64,000 nt of DNA from Deefgea tanakiae (GCF_019665765.1 NZ_CP081150.1:992001-1056000), one strand, 5' to 3'. Counted from the first letter of the stretch, positions 43,067 to 52,342 are shown. Notes: generated from the letters alone by a model not told the origin. Numbers and translations are program-made.

Positions 43067-43975
43067 TTAAAGGTGTGTGCTCTTTTTTTGTTGTTGATGC
43101 AACAAGTCCAATGCATGCTCAGTTGCGACATCAGCACTAAATTTACGCGCAAATAATTCAGGTCGATTGTTGAGTGTTTTTATTTCATCAGCTTGAAATG
43201 TTTTAGGTGACCATGCGCCTTTATTCCATTCGAGATGGCGCATAGATTTGGGGTTGAGTTTGTTCGCCAAACCGGTGTGCATCAGCACAGTTTGAAAAAA
43301 CATTTCATCGGGCACGAGCGTGCGCTTAAAGAACGCAGTGACGTTTGGATTGATTTCTAACCAACTTAACATTGTTTTGCAGGCGCGCTCACTGAGTATC
43401 CACCATTGAGACCCAGCGTGAATCGCTTGTAATGGGCTGGGCAGCTGACGTTGAATGCCGCAGGCATTAGCCCAGCGTTGAATTTTTTGCAGTGCTTTAC
43501 CACTGGCTTTGCCATTTAGCGCTTCAAAGTGCCAAGCGCGGTAGCGATAGGCTACATCAAATTCGGCGGCGGGTTTTAATTCGATAAAGCCAGCCTCTTG
43601 GCTGGAATTCAAGAACTCTGTTATGTATTCATTGCTATGAATTGGGTAGTCTTGTCCAGAGAGTAATACCCCCCAGTCGAATCCATCTTGTATTGCGGCT
43701 TTGATTAGCCTTAAACTGGCATCCACTAATGAAAAGCCGCCCCAGCGACACGGTTGGCGGCCGATGAAGGTTGCATTGCAGTGGATATTTTTTACCGCAG
43801 CCTTCATGGACGTATATGTCTCAGTCGGCGTATTGGCATCGATGTGAATATAAAAGTGCGTGTTGGCCGTATTGAGTTGAGTGACGAGACGCGCTAGTTG
43901 CTCGGCTTGAGCGTGCGCAAGAATAAAATAAGCGATGCGGGGCATGATGGAGCGGATGGGCGATTCAAAGTGCAT
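43067..43975 (-). CDS. GT14-like beta-1,6-N-acetylglucosaminyltransferase (Branch family)
   Basis: A protein of about 292-302 residues resembling the core-2/I-branching enzyme family. Marks are RIAYFILAHAQAEQLARLVTQL at the N terminus, FYIHIDANT, WGGFSLVDASLRLIKAAI, WGVLLSGQDYPI, SQWWILSERAC and VPDEMFFQTVLMHTG. It should transfer a sugar from a UDP donor to a surface glycan in the cytoplasm. The start is uncertain: ATG 43975, or ATG 43945 where homologues usually begin (MPRIAYF). It is probably co-transcribed with the GlmS paralogue downstream, which hints at an amino-sugar donor supplied locally. Confidence 0.82.
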   Translation of the reverse strand: MHFESPIRSIMPRIAYFILAHAQAEQLARLVTQLNTANTHFYIHIDANTPTETYTSMKAAVKNIHCNATFIGRQPCRWGGFSLVDASLRLIKAAIQDGFDWGVLLSGQDYPIHSNEYITEFLNSSQEAGFIELKPAAEFDVAYRYRAWHFEALNGKASGKALQKIQRWANACGIQRQLPSPLQAIHAGSQWWILSERACKTMLSWLEINPNVTAFFKRTLVPDEMFFQTVLMHTGLANKLNPKSMRHLEWNKGAWSPKTFQADEIKTLNNRPELFARKFSADVATEHALDLLHQQQKKSTHL

Positions 43976-44292
43976 CTATTCTAGCAGTCTGCCTGTGTAA
44001 GAGCGTGTTTTATGCTGCGCTGTATGTTTGTGCAGAAAGGTCAAATGCCGCTCAAATCCTTGTAGGGGGACGTGTTCGCTACGGTTGCTGTGTGTTGGGT
44101 GGTTCGTTTTGATGGTAGTGGTCATTTTAAACTTCGTGCGAAGACGTAGTTCGCAATGCGTAAATAACAGAATTGCTGTTTTCAACGAGGCGGCAAGGGT
44201 ACAATGGCTTCCTTTTTACCCTTCGCGGCTGGCTTGACGGCTACGCGGTGGGTCGTTATCGTTCCACGACTTTTCATTTTAGGCCCAGGATA
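43976..44292. other. Divergent intergenic region
   Basis: 317 bases between the glycosyltransferase gene (minus) and xseB (plus). I see no gene. It must hold both promoters, which I could not place with confidence. Confidence 0.4.
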
Positions 44293-44532
44293 ATGGCGAA
44301 AGCAGCAAAATCGGTGGCGTTGCCAGAGAATTTCGAACAAGGCTTGGCCGAATTAGAGGGTTTGATTGCTCAGATGGAAGGCGGCAATCAGCCGCTCGAA
44401 GCGAGTTTGCTCGCTTTTCAGCGCGGGACTGAGTTGCTGCGCTTTTGCGAAGGCAAATTGTCGGCCGCCGAACAGCAGGTTCGTGTGCTGGAAGCGGGCG
44501 AGCTGCAAGCTTTACCGACTGCTGGAGTTTAA
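44293..44532 (+). CDS. xseB: Exodeoxyribonuclease VII small subunit XseB
   Basis: A 79-residue cytoplasmic protein that partners XseA in single-strand DNA degradation. The conserved FEQGLAELEGLIAQMEGGNQPLEASLLAFQRGTELLRFCEGKLSAAEQQV block spans almost the whole protein. ATG 44293 is preceded by AGGA; in-frame codons upstream lack family similarity. ispA starts 4 bases after its stop, the common xseB-ispA-dxs order. Confidence 0.95.
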   Translation: MAKAAKSVALPENFEQGLAELEGLIAQMEGGNQPLEASLLAFQRGTELLRFCEGKLSAAEQQVRVLEAGELQALPTAGV

Positions 44533-44536
44533 GTCG

Positions 44537-45439
44537 ATGTCTTTTAATACAACAAATTTCAAAGCTTGGATGAGTGAAGTTCAAGCGCAAATGGAAAAAA
44601 CACTGTCTAGCGTGCTGCCATCAAGCACGCACCTGCCAGAACGTCTGCATGACGCGATGCGTTATAGCGTGCTCGACGGTGGGAAGCGAGTGCGGCCTTT
44701 GCTGGCATTCGCGGCGGGCGCGGTGGTCGATGCGCCGGTTGAGCGCTTGCAGTATGCGGGTTGTGCAGTCGAATTGATTCATGCCTATTCTCTGGTGCAC
44801 GATGATATGCCGGCGATGGATAATGATGTGCTGCGCCGTGGTAAGCCGACGGTGCATGTGGCCTACGGTGAAGCAACGGCTTTACTGGCAGGGGACGCCT
44901 TGCAAACCGCAGCTTTTGAAGTGCTGTCGAATCGTACTTTGGCGGATAACGCGCAAGATCAACTGCAAATGATTCGGATTTTGGCGAACGCCTCGGGCAG
45001 CTTGGGCATGTGCGGCGGGCAGGGCGTTGATTTATATAGCGTTGGGCAAGAATTGACGCTGCCGCAACTGGAAATGATGCATATTTTGAAAACTGGCGCG
45101 CTGATTCGCGCTTCGGTTTTGTTGGCCTCGTATTGCGGTACGCCACTGGCTGCTGATCAGCGCGAAGCACTCGACCATTACGCCAAATGCATAGGACTCG
45201 CGTTTCAAGTGGTGGATGATATTCTTGACTGCGAAGCCGATTCGGCAACGCTGGGCAAAACGGCAGGTAAAGATGTTGCCAATAATAAGCCGACCTATGT
45301 CGCTTTATTGGGCATGAAAGGTGCCAAAGAAAAAGCCTCCGAACTCAAAGCATCGGCGTTGGCCTCGCTCGCGCCATTTGGTGAAAAAGCAAATATGCTT
45401 AATGCCCTTGCTGGGTATATTGTTGATAGAAAATATTAA
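44537..45439 (+). CDS. ispA: Farnesyl diphosphate synthase IspA
   Basis: A 300-residue prenyltransferase that condenses IPP with DMAPP and GPP to farnesyl diphosphate. It has the first aspartate-rich motif DDMPAMDND, the second motif [19 protein letters not shown], and CGGQGVDL. The ATG at 44537 follows the xseB stop by 4 bases. It is in a run with dxs (41 bases downstream), joining the two isoprenoid steps. Confidence 0.96.
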   Translation: MSFNTTNFKAWMSEVQAQMEKTLSSVLPSSTHLPERLHDAMRYSVLDGGKRVRPLLAFAAGAVVDAPVERLQYAGCAVELIHAYSLVHDDMPAMDNDVLRRGKPTVHVAYGEATALLAGDALQTAAFEVLSNRTLADNAQDQLQMIRILANASGSLGMCGGQGVDLYSVGQELTLPQLEMMHILKTGALIRASVLLASYCGTPLAADQREALDHYAKCIGLAFQVVDDILDCEADSATLGKTAGKDVANNKPTYVALLGMKGAKEKASELKASALASLAPFGEKANMLNALAGYIVDRKY

Positions 45440-45480
45440 TAAGGCTTGTAGGGGTATACCCCGTGCAAGGCAAGGTAGAC

Positions 45481-47349
45481 ATGAAATACCCATTGCTTGA
45501 TACCATTCAAATTCCTGCTGATTTACGCCAGATTGAGCGCAAAGATTTGCCAGCGGTTGCGCAGCAATTACGTAGTTATCTGCTCGACTCCGTCAGTCAA
45601 ACCGGTGGCCACTTCGCGTCGAATTTAGGCGCGGTCGAGTTAACCGTCGCGCTCCATTATGTCTTTGACACGCCGCATGACCGCTTGGTGTGGGATGTGG
45701 GCCACCAAAGCTACCCGCATAAAATCCTTACTGGTCGCAAAGACCGCATGGGAACGATGCGCCAAAAAGGCGGTTTGGCGGGTTTTCCTAAGCGCGAAGA
45801 ATCTGAATACGACACCTTTGGTGTTGGCCATTCTTCGACGTCGATTGGTGCGGCGCTGGGCATGGCCGAAGCTGCGCTGATTAAGGGCGAAGCGCGCAAG
45901 GCAATCGCAGTGATTGGTGATGGCTCGATGACGGCAGGGCAGGCGATTGAAGCTTTGTTTAATGCCGGGCATCGCGATGAAATCGATTTGTTGGTGATTT
46001 TGAACGACAACGAAATGTCGATTTCGCCGAATGTCGGTGCTTTTAATAATTACCTCGCCAAGTTATTGTCGGGCAAGTTTTATAACGGCATTCGTAATGC
46101 ATCAGGCAAAGTGCTTGATGCAGTGCCGCCACTGAAAGAGCTAGCGAAAAAAGGCGAAGAAAGTGTCAAAGGCTTTTTGACTCCGGGTACGCTGTTTGAA
46201 GAGATTGGCTTTAACTATATCGGCCCAATTGATGGGCACGATATGGAAACACTGGTGGCGACTTTATCGAATATTAAAGAATTAAAAGGCCCGCAGTTTT
46301 TGCATGTGGTTACCAAAAAAGGCAATGGGTATAAGCTCGCAGTCGCTGATCCTGTTAAGTACCATGCAGTTACCCCATTTAATCAAGAGGCAGGTGTTTG
46401 CGGTAGCAAAGGCGGCAAGCCGAACTTTACGCAAGTGTTTGGCGAATGGCTCTGTGATATGGCTGCTCGTGATGAGAAGTTGGTTGGTATTACGCCGGCG
46501 ATGCGTGAAGGTTCTGGCATGGTGCGCTTTCATGCTGAATATCCAACGCGCTATTTTGACGTGGGTATCGCTGAACAGCACGCGGTCACGTTTGCGGCGG
46601 GCTTGGCCTGTGAGGGTTTAAAACCCGTCGTTGCAATCTATTCGACCTTCTTGCAGCGCGCCTACGATCAATTGGTGCATGACGTGGCTTTGCAAAATCT
46701 AGATGTGACCTTTGCGATTGATCGCGCGGGTTTGGTTGGCGCTGATGGCCCAACGCATGCAGGCAGTTTTGATTTATCGTTTATGCGCTGCATCCCGAAT
46801 TTGGCGATTTTAGCGCCGGGCGACGAAAACGAATGTCGCCAAATGCTCTACACCGCATATCAATATAATGGCCCCGCAGCAGTGCGTTATCCTCGCGGCT
46901 GTGGTTTGGGTGCTGCGGTACAAAGCGAAATGAGCTTGTTGCCTTGGGGTAAGGGCGAGATTCGTCGCCAGGGCATCCAATTTAACGGTAAGAAAGTCGC
47001 CATTTTAGCCTTTGGTACCGTGCTCGAGCCTGCTATGGCTGCGGCAGAGGGCTGTAATGCGACGGTGGCGAATATGCGCTTCATTAAGCCGCTCGATACT
47101 GCGCTGGTGCTGGAGTTGGCCGCAACGCATGACCTGCTGGTGACGGTGGAAGATAACGCCATTATGGGTGGGGCAGGTAGTGCTGTGCTGGAAGCGTTGA
47201 TGCTGGCGGGCGTGATGAAACCGGTATTACAATTGGGCTTGCCTGATAGCTACGTTGAGCATGGCGAACAAAAGCAAATCTTAGCTGACTGTGGCCTAGA
47301 TGCGGCGGGGATTGCTGCGAGTATAGAAGCCAAGCTGGCGTTTTTATAG
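45481..47349 (+). CDS. dxs: 1-deoxy-D-xylulose-5-phosphate synthase
   Basis: A 622-residue thiamine-diphosphate enzyme that joins pyruvate and glyceraldehyde-3-phosphate, the first step of the MEP pathway. It has [36 protein letters not shown], the cofactor motif [18 protein letters not shown]...NDN, and the transketolase-like [18 protein letters not shown] and [21 protein letters not shown] 45481 has AAGGTAG upstream; a GTG at 45463 is less likely. It is the last gene of xseB-ispA-dxs and is followed by a strong terminator. Confidence 0.97.
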   Translation: MKYPLLDTIQIPADLRQIERKDLPAVAQQLRSYLLDSVSQTGGHFASNLGAVELTVALHYVFDTPHDRLVWDVGHQSYPHKILTGRKDRMGTMRQKGGLAGFPKREESEYDTFGVGHSSTSIGAALGMAEAALIKGEARKAIAVIGDGSMTAGQAIEALFNAGHRDEIDLLVILNDNEMSISPNVGAFNNYLAKLLSGKFYNGIRNASGKVLDAVPPLKELAKKGEESVKGFLTPGTLFEEIGFNYIGPIDGHDMETLVATLSNIKELKGPQFLHVVTKKGNGYKLAVADPVKYHAVTPFNQEAGVCGSKGGKPNFTQVFGEWLCDMAARDEKLVGITPAMREGSGMVRFHAEYPTRYFDVGIAEQHAVTFAAGLACEGLKPVVAIYSTFLQRAYDQLVHDVALQNLDVTFAIDRAGLVGADGPTHAGSFDLSFMRCIPNLAILAPGDENECRQMLYTAYQYNGPAAVRYPRGCGLGAAVQSEMSLLPWGKGEIRRQGIQFNGKKVAILAFGTVLEPAMAAAEGCNATVANMRFIKPLDTALVLELAATHDLLVTVEDNAIMGGAGSAVLEALMLAGVMKPVLQLGLPDSYVEHGEQKQILADCGLDAAGIAASIEAKLAFL

Positions 47350-47372
47350 TGCGCATTTCTGTTTTAAAGAAT

Positions 47373-47398
47373 AAGCCCTGCGATGCAGGGCTTTTTTA
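47373..47398. terminator. Terminator after dxs
   Basis: AAGCCCTGC (47373-47381), loop GAT, GCAGGGCTTTTTTATT. It lies between dxs and the convergent cupin gene and can serve dxs. Confidence 0.92.
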
Positions 47399-47402
47399 TT
47401 GC

Positions 47403-47678
47403 TTAGCTGAAGTTGTAGTGCTTGCGTAGATTCTGCGTGATCTGCCATGTGCAACTCATTCCCGTTGGGAAGATCGCTAAATCGCCAGCACTAATCGTTA
47501 CCGGCTCGCCGCCGTCAGGTGTTACCGTCACTTCGCCGGCAATCAGAAAACACGTTTCGCTTGAATCGTAAGTCCATGGGAATGTGGAGGTGTTTTTTTC
47601 CCAAATCGGCCAGTGTGCTATTTTGAGTTCGGCTTGGCGAGCAGTAGAAATTTGGCGTTCGATGTGGATTTGCTGCAT
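47403..47678 (-). CDS. Small cupin-fold protein (DUF861/EutQ-like)
   Basis: A 91-residue single cupin domain. The core CFLIAGEVTVTPDGGEPVTISAGDLAIFPTGMSCTW gives the jelly-roll with the usual turn before GDLAIFPTG, followed by WQITQNLRKHYNF. This matches small cupins of the (S)-ureidoglycine aminohydrolase-like group with no known substrate. The ATG at 47678 has GGAAG upstream. It is divergent from bfd, sharing a 126-base region that contains Fur-like half-sites. Confidence 0.85.
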   Translation of the reverse strand: MQQIHIERQISTARQAELKIAHWPIWEKNTSTFPWTYDSSETCFLIAGEVTVTPDGGEPVTISAGDLAIFPTGMSCTWQITQNLRKHYNFS

Positions 47679-47770
47679 GGTACTTCCTTGGTGGATTCGA
47701 TGTGCTGATTTTACGCCGACCGTTTGTCGTTGCTGCAAAAAATCCACTTGGCAAAACAGAATAATTTTAT

Positions 47771-47806
47771 GATAATGAGAATAGTTGCTAATAAGGTTCT
47801 CATTAT
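47771..47806 (+). promoter_or_regulatory. Fur-like operator overlapping the bfd start
   Basis: ATAATGAGAA (47772-47781) and TTCTCATTAT (47797-47806) form a perfect 10-base inverted repeat separated by 15 bases. Each arm resembles a Fur half-site (GATAATGA). The right arm includes the bfd ATG at 47805. Iron repression of bfd is the usual pattern. Confidence 0.7.
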
Positions 47807-48020
47807 GATTGTTTGTGTTTGCAATAATGTCAGCGATAAAGCCATCCGCAAAGCCGTCGAGCAATCCGGCGTGCGCACCTATATCCAATTGCAGCGTGTG
47901 ACCAGCGCGGGGACTTGCTGTGGTAAATGCGGCAGCTGCGCCAAGCAAGTACTCAATGAATCCGTTGAGCAATACGAAGCAGCCATGCTTGCTGATTTGC
48001 AGGATGTTGCATTCGCTTAA
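47805..48020 (+). CDS. bfd: Bacterioferritin-associated ferredoxin Bfd
   Basis: A 71-residue [2Fe-2S] protein that reduces and releases iron stored in bacterioferritin. It begins MIVCVCNNVSDKAIRKAVEQSG and has the second cysteine cluster TCCGKCGSCAKQV, so the CxC...CxxC ligands are present with two extra cysteines. ATG 47805 is chosen because the protein begins there in the family; in-frame codons upstream are in the operator. Iron control is implied by the Fur-like inverted repeat. Confidence 0.93.
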   Translation: MIVCVCNNVSDKAIRKAVEQSGVRTYIQLQRVTSAGTCCGKCGSCAKQVLNESVEQYEAAMLADLQDVAFA

Positions 48021-48048
48021 ACGTACACAGCTACCCCTGAATTCCAAT

Positions 48049-48076
48049 AAAACCGAGCCCTTGTGCTCGGTTTTTT
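48049..48076 (+). terminator. Terminator after bfd
   Basis: AAAACCGAGC (48049-48058), loop CCTTGT, GCTCGGTTTTTT (48065-48076). Confidence 0.93.
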
Positions 48077-48493
48077 CTTATCCACCGTTCGATTTGTCGT
48101 TTTCCCCATTCATTATGCTTAAGTCTGTTAGTGAGCTGTGAATAAGTGATCTAGTGCCTTGTTTCAGTTTAATAAAATGCCGCTGGTCAAGATTTAGGCA
48201 GGTGCAAGGTCTAATTCACATCACAAAGGGATAGTCGTGTGAGTAGGCTGTGGATAGGTCGCTTAAGCGACTGTTTTAATGTGGTTTTAATGGTTTGATT
48301 AAAATATAGGCGGCAAACGGTCAATTTTGCCTTGAAATCCATATTTTATGAACTAAGGCAGGGCTTGGGATAATTTGCTGATTTATCCCAGAAAAAATTA
48401 GTTAGGGTGTGAGTTGCTTGTGGGTAAAACAATCAAGTAACTGATTTATATCATTTTTTATTGTCTGACTGTTTTTTGTGCAGGCTTGTGCGG
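48077..48493. other. Long AT-rich intergenic region upstream of trhP
   Basis: About 410 bases with no supportable gene. GGGATAA near 48369 and TTATCCC near 48383 can form a short hairpin. Otherwise I see only the promoter described next. Confidence 0.4.
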
Positions 48494-48499
48494 TATAAT
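48494..48499 (+). promoter_or_regulatory. -10 element of trhP
   Basis: TATAAT in TGCGGTATAATCGCC lies 34 bases before the ATG at 48534. The -35 region is a T-rich stretch (GTTTTTTG) without a clear match. Confidence 0.6.
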
Positions 48500-48533
48500 C
48501 GCCGCCTTTCCTGTTTTCAGTATGCGACACACA

Positions 48534-49904
48534 ATGACCCTCAAAGCCCCTGAACTCTTATTGCCCGCCGGTACGCTCGATAAAATGAGCGCCGCTTATG
48601 ATTTTGGCGCCGATGCCGTTTACGCCGGTCAGCCGCGATACAGCCTGCGTGCGCGCAATAATGAATTCAAGCTAGAGCAAATTGGTCAAGGTATCGAAGA
48701 AGCCCACGCGCGTGGCAAAAAATTCTTTGTCGCCAGCAATATCTTGCCGCACAACGCCAAAGTGAAAACGTATCTGGCGGATATGGAGCCAGTCATCGCG
48801 ATGAAGCCGGATGCACTGATTATGGCCGACCCGGGCTTGATTATGATGGTGCGTGAAAAGTGGCCAGAGCAAGTGATTCACTTGTCAGTCCAAGCCAATA
48901 CGGTCAATTACGCTGGCGTGAAATTCTGGAAATCAATGGGGCTGGAACGCGTGATTTTGTCGCGCGAATTGTCGCTCGATGAAATCGAAGAAATTCGCCA
49001 ATTGTGCCCAGATATGGAGCTTGAAGTATTCGTGCACGGCGCGCTGTGTATTGCGTACTCTGGCCGATGCCTATTGTCGGGGTATTTCAATCACCGCGAC
49101 CCAAATCAAGGTACCTGTACCAATGCCTGCCGTTGGGACTACAAAACGCACGACACTGTGGAAGACGACGCGGGTGATGTGCAACAGAAAGAGCAAGTAA
49201 TTCAGTTTGACTTCCAAAAAGCGATAAACGAAGCGAATCAGGCATTTGCTCCGACATCGGCTTGTGGCGGTCAAGAGCGCCATCCGCTAGCGGATAAAAC
49301 GTATTTAATCGAAGAAGGTAATCGCCCGGGCGAGTTGATGCCGATTATCGAAGACGAACACGGCACTTACATCATGAACAGTAAAGACCTGCGCGCGGTG
49401 CAGCACATCGAGCGTTTGGTCAAAATGGGCGTGGATTCGCTGAAAATCGAAGGACGCACTAAATCGTTGTACTACGTGGCGCGTACCGCGCAAGTCTATC
49501 GCCAAGCGATTGACGACGCCGTTGCCGGCCGCCCATTTAATCCTGCCTTGCTCGCCGATTTGGATGGCTTGGCTAATCGCGGTTATACCGATGGCTTCTA
49601 TCAGCGTCACACCACGCACGAAGCGCAAAACTACCTCGATGGTCACTCTAAAGCCAAACGCAGCCAATACGTTGGCGAAGTACTCAATATACAAGACGGC
49701 TGGGCTGAAATTGAAGTGAAAAACAAATTTTCAGTCGGCGATTCGCTGGAAATCATCCATCCAAGCGGCAATATCATTGTGAAGTTGGAACAAATTCGCG
49801 GTAAGAGTGGCGCATTGGTTGAGTCGGCATTAGGAAGCGGCGCAAAAGCCGCAATTCCGCTGGATGCTAAGTACGAAAATGCATTGCTGGCAAGATTGTT
49901 TTAA
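48534..49904 (+). CDS. trhP: tRNA 5-hydroxyuridine modification protein TrhP (YegQ), peptidase U32 family
   Basis: A 456-residue protein of the U32 family, needed for 5-hydroxylation of U34 in certain tRNAs. It opens with KAPELLLPAGTLDKMSAAYDFGADAVYAG. The U32 signature is ELEVFVHGALCIAYSGRCLLSGYF, and QGTCTNACRW supplies further conserved cysteines. Length fits E. coli YegQ. ATG 48534 is chosen because the -10 element lies at 48494; longer in-frame versions start inside the promoter. ATG 48522 is also possible. Confidence 0.92.
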   Translation: MTLKAPELLLPAGTLDKMSAAYDFGADAVYAGQPRYSLRARNNEFKLEQIGQGIEEAHARGKKFFVASNILPHNAKVKTYLADMEPVIAMKPDALIMADPGLIMMVREKWPEQVIHLSVQANTVNYAGVKFWKSMGLERVILSRELSLDEIEEIRQLCPDMELEVFVHGALCIAYSGRCLLSGYFNHRDPNQGTCTNACRWDYKTHDTVEDDAGDVQQKEQVIQFDFQKAINEANQAFAPTSACGGQERHPLADKTYLIEEGNRPGELMPIIEDEHGTYIMNSKDLRAVQHIERLVKMGVDSLKIEGRTKSLYYVARTAQVYRQAIDDAVAGRPFNPALLADLDGLANRGYTDGFYQRHTTHEAQNYLDGHSKAKRSQYVGEVLNIQDGWAEIEVKNKFSVGDSLEIIHPSGNIIVKLEQIRGKSGALVESALGSGAKAAIPLDAKYENALLARLF

Positions 49905-49918
49905 TTGCTGATGACTGT

Positions 49919-49945
49919 AAAAAAGCCGCTGAAAAGCGGCTTTTT
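49919..49945 (+). terminator. Terminator after trhP
   Basis: AAAAAAGCCGCT (49919-49930), loop GAA, AGCGGCTTTTT (49934-49945 region). Confidence 0.92.
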
Positions 49946-49999
49946 GTTTGAAATGATCGGCTATCGACCCAGAGCGGTCACTACAATGCAACCGAAAGT

Positions 50000-50029
50000 A
50001 TAAAACTGCTCAGGCTAGAGCAGTTTTAT
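50000..50029 (-). terminator. Terminator of the large Sel1-repeat gene
   Basis: ATAAAACTGCTC (50000-50011) pairs with GAGCAGTTTTAT (50018-50029). On the minus strand the stem is followed by a T-rich tail (TTTTATACTTTC). Confidence 0.75.
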
Positions 50030-50040
50030 ATTGTAAGAAT

Positions 50041-51294
50041 TTACTGTTTATTTTTTAGGTAAACTGCGATGGCTCTGTTCAAATTATTTGGCTTAGCCAT
50101 TTCACTGCTTAATCGCTGACTTGCTTTAACTTGTGCGGGTGACATCTTTGACAAGGCAACATCTTTATTATTAGCAGCTATCTTATCTACCGTAGCAAGA
50201 TGAAACAGCGCATATGCCACGACCCAGTCCTGCGGCACTCCTTGACCGTCGGCGTACATCGTCCCAAGGTTAGAGAGCGCATCGGGGTCGCCTTGCTCAG
50301 CGGCCTTACGATACCAACTCACGGCTTGGGCATTGTCTTGCGTTACACCTTGACCGTTGTCGTACATCACACCGAGGTTGAATTGTGCAATAGCATTCCC
50401 TTGCTCAGCTGCCTTACGAAACCAAGTCAAGGCTTGGGTGTAGTCTAGAGTTGCACCTCTACCGCTGTAATACATCACGCCAAGGCTGTATTGCGCTGTT
50501 GCATCGCCTTGCTCTGCGGCCTTGCGATACCAATTCACGGCTTGGGCGTAGTCTTGAGGTGCGCCTTGACCGATGTCATACAGCTGTCCGATGTTGAATT
50601 GCGCACTGGCATTGCCTTGCTCAGCGGCTTTACGATACCAACTCACGGCTTGAGCCTCATCTTGCGCTACACCTTGGCCTTTGGCGTGCATCGCACCGAG
50701 GTTGTATTGTGCATCGGCAACGCCTTGCTCAGCGGCCTTAAGATACCAACTCACGGCTTGAGCCTCGTCTTGTGCTATACCTTGGCCTTTGGCGTACATA
50801 ACGGCGAGATTGAATTGTGCATCGGCAACGCCTTGCTCAGCGGCCTTACGATACCAACCTCCAGCTTGAGCGTAGTCTTGCGGTACGCCTCGACCTTTAC
50901 CGTACATCACACCGAGGTTGAATTGCGCATCGGCATTGCCTTGCTCAGTGGCCTTACGATACCAAATCACCGCTTGGGCATAGTCTTGCGTTACGCCTTC
51001 ACCGATGTCATACATCACACCGAGGTTGAATTGCGCAATTGCATCGCCTTGCTCCGCGGCCTTGCGATACCAATTCACGGCTTGGGCGTAGTCTTGAGGT
51101 GCGCCTTGACCGAGGTCGTACATATAGCCGAGGTATTGTTGCGCACTTGCATTGCCTTGCTCAGCGAGCGTTGAAAACTCTTTGAACGCTATTGTGTAAT
51201 TTTTAGCATTGTAAGCAGCGATGCCTTCGTTGATTCCAGCGTGTGAACTTGTAATGCAACTTGCTAACAGCGCGGCGTGAATGATTTTTTTCAT
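50041..51294 (-). CDS. Exported Sel1-repeat protein with about ten repeats
   Basis: A 417-residue protein with a signal peptide (residues 1-19, ending SSHAG). It then carries about ten nearly identical 36-residue Sel1 repeats of the form DYAQAVNWYRKAAEQGDAIAQFNLGVMYDIGEGVTQ, and a non-repeat C-terminal helix region (VVAYALFHLATVDKIAANN). The repeats build an alpha-solenoid for protein contacts, presumably in the periplasm. High similarity between repeats at the DNA level suggests recent expansion or gene conversion. It is related to, but longer than, the Sel1 protein at 36244. Function is unknown. Confidence 0.9.
   Translation of the reverse strand: MKKIIHAALLASCITSSHAGINEGIAAYNAKNYTIAFKEFSTLAEQGNASAQQYLGYMYDLGQGAPQDYAQAVNWYRKAAEQGDAIAQFNLGVMYDIGEGVTQDYAQAVIWYRKATEQGNADAQFNLGVMYGKGRGVPQDYAQAGGWYRKAAEQGVADAQFNLAVMYAKGQGIAQDEAQAVSWYLKAAEQGVADAQYNLGAMHAKGQGVAQDEAQAVSWYRKAAEQGNASAQFNIGQLYDIGQGAPQDYAQAVNWYRKAAEQGDATAQYSLGVMYYSGRGATLDYTQALTWFRKAAEQGNAIAQFNLGVMYDNGQGVTQDNAQAVSWYRKAAEQGDPDALSNLGTMYADGQGVPQDWVVAYALFHLATVDKIAANNKDVALSKMSPAQVKASQRLSSEMAKPNNLNRAIAVYLKNKQ
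50270..51180. repeat. 108-base tandem repeats within the Sel1 gene
   Basis: The phrases GCCTTGCTCAGCGGCCTTACGATACC and variants recur every 108 bases about eight to nine times. Repeat number may vary by slippage or recombination. Confidence 0.8.
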
Positions 51295-51305
51295 TGGTTA
51301 AGTTC

Positions 51306-51315
51306 AAAAAAAAAA
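51306..51315. repeat. Ten-A homopolymer upstream of the Sel1 gene
   Basis: A run of ten A (ten T on the coding strand) about 12 bases before the Sel1 start codon. Runs of this length can slip. Confidence 0.8.
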
Positions 51316-51437
51316 TTTGATTGGGATTTACATGCTGATTCGTGATGAGCCAAATACGGATTTCTTAGTTTTTCAATTAATCCGCCTTTGACCGACTTAA
51401 GCTACTGCGCTCGACCCAAAGCAGACCCCGCACACCG

Positions 51438-51857
51438 TTACGATTCAGGTAGCCCATCCGATTCTACCCATAAATAAATACTGTTTTCTTCGGTCTCTGG
51501 GTTGCCAAAGGAGGAATGCAAGTTAAGCAGAAAACCAGCTAAATCCATCGGGTTAATGTTGAGTTCACTCCACAGAGGAAATTGCGCCCATCGAGCTCCC
51601 GCATCCAATAATTCTTCTTCTGTAGAATTGCGAATTGCGGTAGTAAGCCTCTTATCTAGGATGTAAAAAGACTCATTTGATAGAAGAATCCGTTCAGCTG
51701 AACACGCATTAGAACCTGTAAGTATCTCACTCAGTAACGTCAATGCGCCCCAGTCGGGAATTGATAGGCCAGTGCAAAAGAATCGCTCGCATGCATCTTC
51801 CCAGCTACAAGTCACTATTTGCTCTTCTTTGCATACAAAGAAGTCGATTGAAATCAT
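51438..51857 (-). CDS. Hypothetical protein
   Basis: A 139-residue acidic, soluble protein that I do not recognise. It begins MISIDFFVCKEEQIVTCSWED and has a predicted helix-rich middle (DWGALTLLSEILTG) and two tryptophan-containing turns (RWAQFPLWSELNINP). There is no signal peptide or membrane segment. The composition recalls small immunity or regulatory proteins, but nothing adjacent supports that. It lies on the same strand as its neighbours with gaps over 130 bases on both sides. Confidence 0.55.
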   Translation of the reverse strand: MISIDFFVCKEEQIVTCSWEDACERFFCTGLSIPDWGALTLLSEILTGSNACSAERILLSNESFYILDKRLTTAIRNSTEEELLDAGARWAQFPLWSELNINPMDLAGFLLNLHSSFGNPETEENSIYLWVESDGLPES

Positions 51858-51991
51858 ATTTCAACTGCCTTTAGGCGTTACGGAGTGAAATTAACTCTGC
51901 CTAATAATTATGAGTCCGCTGTTGGCCGAAAGCGGCTGCATTGGTATATTGTCAAAGGCAATGATTTTGTTGCTCTCTATCCACATACATC

Positions 51992-52342
51992 TCATTTTTT
52001 ATTGAGTAATGCTTGATAGATTTCCGGTTTAAAGCCTACTTGGGTGTGCTGCTCGGTCGCTAGTACTGGGCGTTTAATGACTGAGGGGTTGGCGATCATC
52101 ACGGCCAACGCGCTGTTGGCATCAGTGACGCTGGATTTGGTCGCGTCATCGAGTTTGCGCCATGTTGTGCCTTGTTTGTTGATTAAAGGCTCCCAGCCAA
52201 TCGCGGTTATCCAAGCTTGGACTTGCTCGGTGCTGAGGCCTTGCTTCTTGAAATCATGCCATTCGTAGTTAAAGCCATTCTCGGTGAGCCAGGTGCGGGC
52301 TTTTTTTACGGTGTCACAATTAGGGATGCCAAATAATTTCAT
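51992..52342 (-). CDS. ArsC/Spx-family thioredoxin-like protein (YffB)
   Basis: A 116-residue protein of the arsenate-reductase-like family. It has MKLFGIPNCDTVKKARTWL with a single redox cysteine at position 9, WEPLINKQGTTWRKL and the conserved NPSVIKRPVL. This pattern matches YffB-type proteins, which are not confirmed arsenate reductases. It is followed on the minus strand direction by a 130-base gap and preceded by pilU, whose stop lies 47 bases upstream. Confidence 0.88.
   Translation of the reverse strand: MKLFGIPNCDTVKKARTWLTENGFNYEWHDFKKQGLSTEQVQAWITAIGWEPLINKQGTTWRKLDDATKSSVTDANSALAVMIANPSVIKRPVLATEQHTQVGFKPEIYQALLNKK

Noticed and set aside
48486-48533. An N-terminal extension of trhP reading MCGIIAAF, similar to the GlmS start
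   Set aside because: It overlaps the TATAAT promoter element; the similarity is chance and it is unrelated to the GlmS paralogue that lacks this motif.
50491-51174. A 227-codon plus-strand open frame opposite the Sel1 gene
   Set aside because: It is an antisense shadow produced by the repeat composition. The minus frame has a signal peptide, Sel1 motifs and a terminator.
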